Shown piece after piece: positions 55,326 to 64,000 of a stretch of DNA of 64,000 nt (its first letter is position 1; every line of letters starts with the position of its first letter). Source of the DNA: Scortum barcoo (Eukaryota; Chordata; Actinopteri; Centrarchiformes; Terapontidae); the NCBI GenBank assembly GCA_023238725.1, contig CM041554.1, positions 20,880,050 to 20,944,049 on the forward strand. The letters run 5' to 3'. A program made the position numbers and the translations under genes. The notes beneath the pieces were generated by a model, which ran no database searches, was not told where the DNA came from, and saw only the letters and a program-made list of their open reading frames with translations.

Positions 55326-56769
55326 TACACGTGCAAGTCACTCTCTTTTATATAACAAAATATTCTATATATCTATGTGAAATGTTTATTTTATGGTCAG
55401 TGTTGCAGAGTTGAATTTACACATAGCTACAATCTGCATCTGTTTATTTTCCAACCATATATGTATTCTTTAGTTAATTTTGATTTACACCACATATGGA
55501 TGTTTCATTCTCTCCGTTCAGTTGTTTTCTACTGTCATTTTTACTTTTCACACAAGAGTTTTTAGAGGTGGTCAAGAATGTATAAAATAATAACGTTTTT
55601 ATCTATGTACCTGAATTAATCTAATGATAGATTATCCTCTGTTTTTTGAACCCCATTTTAGTGTTGAAAAAGAGTCTAAATAAAAGCTGTCTCGCTGTGT
55701 TTGTTAGCACCAAAGAACTGTACAGCTGTTAGGAGTGTCATTAGTTTTGCAGGTATTTGATCATAAACCAAAGTGTTGGACAAAGTGAGATTTTCACCTG
55801 ACAATGACAGTATCCAAGTTACAAAGATTCCACACTTCAGCATACAGGCTTTGTTTACTTCTTAGAAAAAAAGGCTGAGTAATGGAAAATCACTGGGCTT
55901 TGATAGTTGGCAGTTTCTGTTCACACTCTACAGGCAACACCCTTAAAATACTTTTTTTACCGAAGAAAAAGTCTGAATCTGATCAATAAGAGCCGTGATC
56001 TGAAGTTATCAGGAGTGCCTTTCTTTTTCTCCTTTGGATGTTAGCTGTACATCTGAGGTTTTTCCACTACTCTAAAGACTAACTTTGCAGTGTGTTAGTG
56101 CATGTACGCAATATCTGTATTTTTGCATCTGAATGTGTAGTACCTCAGAGAGACTACTGGTGTGATGCATGCGTTAAATTGTGCCATGTGTCAATTAAGT
56201 GTTAAACAACACTGCAATAATTCTGATGCTCTCTGTATCTATTCAGAGTGCATCATCTGTTCATAGCTGAATAATGTATTTCTACACTCAGTACCACACA
56301 GCTCCACTGTAATACCGTGATCCTCCTGAAGAGGACATGCAGCCCAGAGAGAGAGAAAGACAGGTATTTGCCTGTAACAGGACAGCTATGCCGACAAACA
56401 GAAAGAAAATGGACGCAGGCAGGAAATAGGACTGAGCGGCGTAAGAAGCAAAGAAAAAGGCAGGGTGACGTGAGGTGAAACGGGTGGAAAACGAATTATG
56501 TCAAGACGCAGCAAACAACACCAGCGTGCCGTCTCTCCGGCTGTCATGTGGCCTCGTATCTGATTTTTATTGTTGTTGTGCTCCCCCTCTCCCACCCGTT
56601 AGACTTTGTCTACTGCGTCTGTTGCGCTGGTGTCCTCGTGTGCCAGGTGAGAACAAAGCCGGGGACTGAACTCGGCATCTGTATTCAGGTGCACTAATGG
56701 AATCACTGAGGCTAAAATGGCAGGAGGTGAAAGGTGAGTGCACAGAGAACAGCAGACAGCTCCACACCA
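55326..56769. other. Noncoding
   Basis: AT-rich to about 56300 and more balanced after. No repeat family, exon or motif cluster recognised. Confidence 0.35.
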
Positions 56770-56845
56770 CTGCTGCTGCTGCTGCTGTCGCTCTGCCAAA
56801 CCACTCGACTGTGATGGTATGGGAAGTGTGTGTGTGTGTGTGTGT
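56770..56845. repeat. (CTG)6 and (GT)n microsatellites
   Basis: CTG trinucleotide run at 56770-56787; GT run at 56826-56845. Confidence 0.95.
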
Positions 56846-57451
56846 CAGTGTGCGCGCCTATGTGTATTTGTGAATGGGGGTGGGCGAGTTTTTTTGTGTA
56901 CGGATGGTTATGGAAGGACTTTTGCGATCAATTTTCTTTGTTCACAGGCATTCATCTTTTGTTAGCGACGCTGTGCTGTGGGTTTTGAAAGATTTGCTAT
57001 TAGGGGTGTGTGTTGGGAGTAACTTTTACAAAATAGCTATTGACTGATGAATAAATATACTAGAGGGCTTTTCTGACATTTCTCAATATAGTTAAGCTGT
57101 ACTGACGATGTTGTACAGCATGTGAAGACAAACAGGTTCAGGGCAATGCATAGTTTGATATGATAATGATACGAGTCATTGCTTTCTTATCAGTCTTCAT
57201 TTCTTCTTTGCTTTGCTTTTTGACAAAAGGTTCTCGTATGACAAGGCTGACAAAGCTAACAATGGCTCCATACAACAAGAAAATGGTATCAGAATCAATA
57301 CCAGATTTATTACGTTGGTATTTTATGCATAACAATAAACGAAGCAACAGAAAAAAGCAAATACAGCAAAAGTCAAGAATCATAAAATTGATTACATTTA
57401 AGTATAAAAAAGGAAATTATGGACCAAGAAATGTAAAAGCTGACAGTTCTC
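56846..57451. other. AT-rich noncoding
   Basis: A 102-codon Lys/Asn-rich open frame (57160-57468) reflects A-rich composition. A TATCAGAATCAATACCAGAT word near 57289 vaguely recalls a fish repeat but is too short to assign. Confidence 0.35.
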
Positions 57452-57806
57452 TTAAAGGACAAGTTTAGATTTTCTCAAGTTTACCTGAATGCAATATGCC
57501 ACCTCTGTGATTTATAGCACAATGCAAAAAAAACCCCAAAACAAACAAACAAACAACCCCCCCCCCCTCCACAGGAACCTCTGTAAAGTAAAAACTCTGT
57601 AGCACTGTTAGTGGATAAAAACTCCCCAGGGTACCTTTGAGAATGTTCTTTGTTTTTCAGAGAACAAAGACTGGATTTTTGTCCACCATCTTTTGCAGTA
57701 TCATGAGGGCATCATTTCACGGCCAGTATGGGGAGAAGGAATGATTACAGCAACCAATAACTCATCCAGCATACATACGGCATGTGAGTATTGTACTGTC
57801 CTTTAA
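57452..57806. mobile_element. MITE-like element with 10-bp terminal inverted repeats and TTAA ends
   Basis: TTAAAGGACA (57452-57461) and TGTCCTTTAA (57797-57806) are exact inverses. The inner sequence (GGATTTTTGTCCACCATC, GAGGGCATCATTTCACGG, CCAGTATGGGGAGAAGGAAT, GATTACAGCAA) matches, from memory, a common fish repeat. If the outer TTAA is the duplicated target, the element proper is AGGACA to TGTCCT, consistent with a piggyBac-type mechanism. It carries an (AAAC)n run at 57538-57556 and an 11-C run at 57557-57567. No coding content. Confidence 0.7.
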
Positions 57807-60097
57807 CCTCCTAAACGCCTGTGGCATCTTTTTGAATGCTACATAATTTATGACAGAAGTTTGAGAAAGTGTTAATCTAGAGAATGACAGATGAAGTTTT
57901 GAAAATGTGCTCCCAATCTTCCTTACAGTATGTTTCTAAAGCATCAGTCCTCATTAAGCTCCAGGCTGAGCTGTAAAAGATGTGAAGAAGTTACCTAATT
58001 GATGTCTCTCAGGTAATCTGAATTGGCATTTAATGTTACACAGAAAGGGGAAGAAAAATCCATGCAAACTTCTTCTAGAGTAGGAGAGTAGATTTGGCAT
58101 GTAACATTAACCCCCCCCTTTTCCCCCAATTTGGAGCTGGTTGTTCCCAACACTTTTTACTTCACAGGAGCTAATAACCGAGCCTGTCTGCACTAACAGA
58201 CACTGACACTGAGTCACGTCAGGAAATTTCCTTGAATATTTTGATCAGTGGCTGCTCGTCCTGCTGAAAAACAAACTATTTGTAAGAAAGTACACAGCGG
58301 GCTCCAAAATCAATCCTTGAGGAGCAACAAGAATGGACGGCTGAAGAATGAGCTCAAGCCAATTAGGTATAGAGTGGACAAGGCAGCATATCGGGAGAAT
58401 GCATAACAATTTGAGAAATTGCCGGGGGGGGCATTGAGTGAAACACAGGTCAGCGGTCGTTTTTCCACAGCAGGTCTCGGTTGCAGAAAATCACCAGTTT
58501 ATCTATTTATGTTTGAGCTAGTTTGAATAATAAACAAGGACGCAGCATTCTGCCACACAGCTAGTGGGGACGATAAAGACTTTGCAGAGGGGGTTACTAT
58601 TGTAACCAACAGAACAGAGCAATTATGCTGCAGTGATTTCACTGAGGACTGTTGTGGATTGACTGATTCTGTTTTAGACACCCGCGCAGAGGGACTGTGA
58701 ATGATTTTGTAGATGTTTGAAAGAGTGGGCATTTTCTTCACAGATAAACCGAGAAAAACAACCAATGTACAGTGCAGTAATGTCAAAAGTTTTCAAAGGA
58801 GTATGTGATTCATGCTTACAAGTTAAATATCCAGACTGTATGTTTTTTTTTTCTGTCAAACTTGAATTACAGGCAGCGGTCTCTCACTGCAGCTATACAC
58901 AGCATGACATCCACATATTGACCAGCAGAACACTGATATGAAACCCTGACAGACTGTCGCACTTCCCATTAATCCTTCAATAAATGATACCCACGGTGTA
59001 TCAGTGTGTGCTGACTTGTCAGAAGCGAGGTTTTCCTTGCATTTCTGGCAGCTGACACTCAGGTTTCAGATGTCCAGAGCTGTCAGCTGGGTCGCCTGCC
59101 ACTTTGGTCAAGAGTGAAAGTATTTTTAACAGCTACTGAATACTGAGTCCTATTAACTTTCTCTTAACTTTTGCACACTTTTGTCTGCAGTGCCATAAGC
59201 AGACGTCTGACCTGAGATATCACAACTTGTAATCTGTTGGATTTGCACATTTTATATCAACATACATGTATCCCAGAGGATGAAGTCAGCCAGCAGGTCA
59301 AGTTTTTCACATAACCAGTGTCAACAGCTACAAGATAGACTGGCACAATATTTGATATTGTTTACATTGTTTCACAGACAATAAACCATACTGATTTGAT
59401 TGATTGATTGATTAACTGTATTCATAAATGTATGTCCCCCACAGGATGAATTTTGGAACTTTTCTTCTCGCGGTCATGAATCTTATCACAACTAAGAACA
59501 ATCAGGTTTATCTACGCCACTACATGCGGGTCCCTGAAAGTGACTGCAAACATGATATTTCATGGATGTTTAAAATGAACAGTCTGGATTGTGATTTTAC
59601 CATTTGCCTTCCATTTCTCTTTTAAAGTTGACATATCCTCTGGCCTGTGTTCAACCTGTCGGATCGCCTAGTGCTTGCTTCCTCACAGAACCTCATTTTA
59701 ACAGTGGGATGCCAGAATCATAGCACTTAACACTTAAATTCACACTGAATGAAAAGACTCCTCATAGTGTTGTGAAAAGGTCATACATTGAGCCAAGATG
59801 TTGTCTCAGACATTGGCAGATCAAAACAGGGCTTGAGAGGTGGTAAAAAACACTGATGTCCATGTTTCTGTATTCCTCCTGTTGGCTAACATGTTATCTA
59901 TAAGAAGCTGATGACTGTTTTGTAGCGTTTGAGTTTCAGGTTCAGAACAGAAACACAACTAAGTCCGGTTTCGTCGTCATTATCTTGTGTATTTGTCGTT
60001 GATTGTTTGATCGTTTCTCATTGATACGGCAAACTTTGTACTTAAGCCAAGTTCCCCTTTATTCTGTATACACCAGGATTTTCAAAGCGCCAGGACA
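57807..60097. other. Noncoding
   Basis: A (GATT)n run lies at 59397-59413 and a G run near 58425. 58150-58300 is repeat-poor with GAGTCACGTCAGG. No exon or repeat family recognised. Confidence 0.35.
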
Positions 60098-60148
60098 CAG
60101 GATGTCACACTTGGAGCACAGATGTTGTGTTCCAAGTGTGAAGTACTG
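60098..60148. other. Near-perfect 15-bp-stem hairpin
   Basis: TCACACTTGGAGCAC (60105-60119) pairs with GTGTTCCAAGTGTGA (60127-60141): fourteen Watson-Crick pairs and one G-T, with a 7-nt loop. A few further pairs extend outward past mismatches to about 60098 and 60148. It is shorter than a typical animal pre-miRNA stem and matches no miRNA I know. It could equally be a footprint of an inverted-repeat element. Confidence 0.5.
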
Positions 60149-60664
60149 AAGTACCTGTGCCACACTCTGGTCCGCAAATTGTGACATTCAGAATGGGTCA
60201 TGATGACAGCCTTAGCATTACTGTTATTTGAAGTGGCAAAAAGCACAAGCTGGACAGAGCAAGAAGCCCCTATAAAGGAAACCAGAAAGTTTTCCTTTCT
60301 AACCTTTTATCGTTGTTCCACATTGTTCCCCCTCTCTCTCTGGAGTTTGGATTTTGAATATGACTTTTTGGACATCCATTTGGTCAGTGGTATAGGCATG
60401 TAAACAGAGTAAATAAAACAGTACAGTGGCATCCTCCAAAAATACAGCGGCTGTGTGGTAAACAGAGATGTAAACAAATCAGGTTTTAAAATATTAAACA
60501 CAATCTGAAATGCACTGTACAGGTTTGTTGCACCCCGAGGATACACACAATGTGTGTTGGTGGGAAACACTGAATGTAAACTTGTTTGTTTGTAAGGAAA
60601 CTGCCTTTAAAGGTACCCAGTGGAGGACATCTTACCGTCTTTCTTACCACTCCCTGTAGTCTGC
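60149..60664. other. Noncoding
   Basis: Nothing recognised. Confidence 0.3.
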
Positions 60665-60712
60665 CACACAAACACACACATGCACACACACATACACACA
60701 TGCACACACACA
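60665..60712. repeat. CA-rich tract with ATG/ATA interruptions
   Basis: CA units broken regularly by CATG and CATA. Confidence 0.9.
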
Positions 60713-61189
60713 GGAAACAAGAACAGCTGTAGAAATGCATGCGCCTCACACGCACTCACACAGTTTTACACACAGTCTTGCGCACGCTGAAGATAAAGGA
60801 TCAGTGTAAACTAAATCTGTGATATATGAATAAATTAAATATGTGACAGTAAAACATATGAGGCAGTCATAAGTAATGCAATCACACATGGCACAGATTT
60901 AGTACCAGCTGTTAAACACATTAATAGCAGCAGGAACAAAGGAATGCTTAAACCTTACTGTAGTGATGAACACTGCACTGTAAATATCCAGCACATATGA
61001 TGAGTTTAGACATGGCGGATGCTCCTCTTAATCTAATTTAAATGTAGATCATTGCACAGTGACAATGCTTATTCGTGGGGGTTGTTCAGCTCCAGTGATT
61101 CTACTTGCTGTCTTTAGTGTTTTGGAGGCCAAAACGTCTAAACATTAAATACTGATGGAGCTCGCTAAAATGCTTTTGTCCTGTTACCG
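60713..61189. other. Noncoding
   Basis: Nothing recognised. Confidence 0.3.
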
Positions 61190-61400
61190 TGGCTACTGCT
61201 GAATGCCCATATTCCAAACAGAAACTGATACGATACCAAGGAGCACCGTGGGGCTGGGAAGGCTGGGGCGGCTATTCTGTCCAAGAGTGAATGAGAATGA
61301 AATTGGGCTTTGGAAAATTGAGAAAGGAAATTGGCCACGTTGTGAATGACTATGCAGATTGCGAGGCCCGTCAGATGCCCTACAAATAGAGGAGCGTGAC
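61190..61400. promoter_or_regulatory. Candidate conserved noncoding block
   Basis: Repeat-free, with CATATTCCAAACAG, GGCGGCTATTCTGTCC, GAATGAAATTGGGC and GGAAATTGGCCACG. ATTCCA resembles a TEAD site. Confidence 0.2.
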
Positions 61401-62699
61401 TATGCCACTATCTGACTAGTATACTTATGCTACAGTGTCTACCAGCATGGGAACCCGAATGCATTATACCCTCCTTGTGAAGCTTCTCGCTGCTGGGTGA
61501 AAAGAAGCTGGTCAGGCCATGGGGGAGACACAGGGCTGTGTACACCATCTCTGTGCTGACAGTGGAAGTTAGTGATTCAGGGCGAATTGGCCATTCCAAA
61601 AGGGAGGAAAAGAGAGGGAAAAACAGGACAAAAATGAGAAATACAAACATGTCATGTAAAAGCTCAATGTGTACAGAGCGTATGTTTCATTTGACAGTAT
61701 CCAACAGCAAATATAACGTTACTACCAACACCACTTTTATTCTAAAATTTTCCCACTGAGAAAAAAGTCACATTTAAATACATTTTCCAGAACAACTGAA
61801 CATTATGCCTTATTAATTATGAAGTGTGTTTATATGACACAGCAGGGAGTCCAACTTTTTCTGTACCGTGGGAAAAATGAATCTCTCCAGTCTTTATTAA
61901 AAAGATTTCTCTCAAAATTTCTCTCAAATCTGTGTTTATTTATTTATTTTTTTACTGATGTAAGCTAGTTGCAACAGTAGTAGTAACACAGCACACACAG
62001 GTTGACTAGCTGAGTGATTGATGAATTGCAGGTAGACTACTCACAGAAGCACATTGCAGTTAACAATTTAATAATATTTATAATAATAATTATGAAAAAA
62101 CTTCACATTTCTGTGACCCATCAGATTCTGTGACTTGATGGGAATTTCATCCATATTTCTACTGCAAATTTACTTTATTGCCTGCATCATTTTGACAGGT
62201 GTTACCAATTGACACCACTATATTTAGATACGATGATGACATTTGATAGCTTTGAGGCATTTCTAACGTGTGATGTGTCAATAGTATCCCTTACTGGTCT
62301 GGCTGCCCCTGAAGAAACAGAGCGATCAGAGTGCTTTCTGTCCAAACAATACCCGCGTTGTTAGATTGACAATGTTGACATTCCTACTAATTGTTATGTC
62401 ACCCTATATAATACGTGAACTCTCTCACAACTGCTTAAAGGATACAAAAGCTTTATTATACGTCTGTCAACACATCAACCTTGTGTACGTGGTTGGTGAA
62501 ATTATATATACACATTGCAGTGATTGATAAGCACCTTACAACAGATTTGTTGGTTGCTATTCATGAACAGAACATTTAAAATTGTCCCCTCCTCCACCCT
62601 CCTCCCTCACTCAAGAGCTTGCAATTCTGTCAATATGTATCTGTATGATTCCATATATAGTTTTTCTCAGGAAAATCCTACTCGTTATACCTTTAACCT
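61401..62699. other. AT-rich noncoding
   Basis: (TTTA)n-like run at 61936-61950 and ATAAT-rich stretch at 62066-62095. No gene. Confidence 0.35.
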
Positions 62700-62790
62700 T
62701 TTCTCATAATTACGAGATGAGGATCCCTTAATTATGAGGTAATTTTCTCAATTACAACAGCCCAATTTTATAATTATCAGATACATTGTA
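62700..62790. repeat. Degenerate ATAATTACGAG-type repeat
   Basis: TCTCATAATTACGAGATGAG, CCTTAATTATGAGGTAATTT and TATAATTATCAG are variants of one word, recalling a low-complexity repeat seen in fish genomes. Confidence 0.4.
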
Positions 62791-62975
62791 AATCGTGTCT
62801 AAATTCGTCATTGACTGACCACGTGATCCTGTAAATCTTGTGTATGGGTTCAACTTTTGCAAGACAATCAAGATTAGGGGGAAACTGCACCAATTTATAC
62901 AGACATATGTTTATTCTCAGATATCCCTATTCAGCCTATAGATGTGTAATGTTGAGGAGGTCTCAAAAGTTTTTG

Positions 62976-62999
62976 TTGCAGCTAAAAAAAAAGCTGCAA
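62976..62999. other. Small perfect hairpin
   Basis: TTGCAGCT (62976-62983) and AGCTGCAA (62992-62999) are exact inverses around eight A. Confidence 0.6.
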
Positions 63000-64000
63000 T
63001 TAAAATTATGGGAAATGAAGTACTGACCCATGCAGGGATACCTCAATGTCCAACAATTTTGATAATTCTTTTTAAACATGTCTCTTGAGACTTACCTACC
63101 TTTATAGAAGACAAGGCTACTTCTGGCATACCCCTCTAAAGTCAAATAAAACAATATTAGGACCAAAATAATGCTGATCAAATTTCGTCTGTCCCTTGTT
63201 ATTATTTGCTTTTTTATATGATATTATATTTATTTAACTCATGTTTCATATGTATTATCTTCAGAATTTGTAGATTTCCTTTGGCTCAAATAAATTAAAT
63301 AAGATATACATATATAAATGAAAGAAATATAAATAAAACTCATTATAGCCTTTTATATGCCTTAGCTAAATATCAGCTATGCCCGGTCATTTTGCCGGTG
63401 TGTTTGGCTCGAGTGAGTTCATCACATGAATGCTTCCGCAGCACTGTTATTGGAATTTTATGTTTGAAAAAAATCCTCATCTTTCTCTGGAAAGAGATAC
63501 TGTGAGCAGAATACAAATCAAAGATCCTAAATAAATGCACGCTTATTCTGTAGAACAAGAAAACCGGCAGGGAAAAAGGGGAATTAATTGTTTCAATTGT
63601 CACTGGTGCCGCGCCCAGAGTTTGTGAAACGCACTTCCCTTGTAATTTTAGTCCTGAATCCACCCAGTTCTGTCTGCCTGACCAGTGGTGACAAGCTTCA
63701 GCACAGATCCCACAGAGTATTGCTCTGTCTCACACATACGCATTTTCTTTCTACCTTCCTCACTATCTATGACTGTCATTTTCTTTTCTCTTTCTGACAC
63801 ACACACATGTGCATACACATACCTGTGTCCCCTGTGGGTCCTGTTTGGAGCGTTACTTTCTTTCCAGTGAGGCAGTGAGGCGCCATTGTGAAGCCGCCGA
63901 GCCTGAGGGGAGAGAGGCCAATTTAACCCTCCCTCTATCACTCCTCTCTTTCCCTCCTCCACTCTCCCTGCGTCTCTCTCTCTCTCCCCCTCTCTCTTGT
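63000..64000. other. Right flank, no gene seen
   Basis: AT-rich to 63370. 63370-63660 is repeat-poor with TTTGCCGGTGTGTTTGGC and GCGCCCAGAG. The end is CT-rich, with short TC tracts at about 63930-64000 that run off the window. Confidence 0.4.

Noticed and set aside
1..64000. CRISPR array, prophage, operon, rRNA or viral insertion
   Set aside because: No regularly spaced repeats with unique spacers, no ribosome-binding-site gene strings, no rRNA-like blocks, and no reverse transcriptase, capsid or envelope-like frames were seen on either strand.

Overview
This window reads as nuclear DNA of a ray-finned fish, most likely a percomorph-type teleost. The evidence is the mix of interspersed repeats: several sequences I recognise as families dispersed through teleost genomes (an internally repetitive element near 478-1115 and 13015-13275, fold-back elements at 6723-7130 and 18650-19110, a broken Tc1-like element at 6478-7705, a TTAA-flanked element at 57452-57806, and a retroelement-like copy at 51600-52085). 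Frequent (CA)n/(GA)n microsatellites and AT-rich, stop-rich sequence fit the same picture. Family assignments are from memory of the sequences, not from a search.

I find no confident protein-coding gene, rRNA, tRNA, CRISPR array, virus or bacterial-style operon. Open frames are short, mostly overlap on both strands, and many run through microsatellites. The window is best described as an intergenic desert or the inside of one or more large introns. A few short open segments are bounded by splice-like signals. The two most consistent lie on the minus strand (37141-37252 and 27415-27492); both are open and their phases would join, so they could be exons of one minus-strand gene. Plus-strand candidates lie at 14108-14258 and 41718-41967. 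All are low confidence, because comparable segments also turn up by chance here.

Layout: 0-5.3 kb holds a teleost repeat, enhancer-like blocks and GA/TG/CA microsatellites. 6.4-7.7 kb is a nested mobile-element cluster. 8.1-8.3, 9.9-12.1 and 15.4-16.2 kb are repeat-poor blocks dense in homeodomain-type words and CpG. 18.6-20.5 kb is fold-back and AT-rich repeat. 20.5-32.4 kb is the longest run of enhancer-like blocks, including an 11-bp-phased CACATG triplet. 35.5-36.1 kb is another mobile element, followed by an enhancer-like block with a full CRE and an octamer. 38.5-38.9, 43.4-43.7, 50.2-50.6, 51.6-52.1 and 57.5-57.8 kb are repeats. 42.8-43.2, 46.0-47.1 and 52.4-55.3 kb are enhancer-like, ending in a four-site TCF/LEF cluster at 55.17-55.22 kb. 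The final 9 kb is mostly unremarkable apart from a 15-bp-stem hairpin at 60.1 kb.

The likely biology, by inference, is long-range cis-regulation of a developmental gene outside the window. Evolutionary conservation, which would be decisive, cannot be seen from one sequence. I found no novel multi-gene system.
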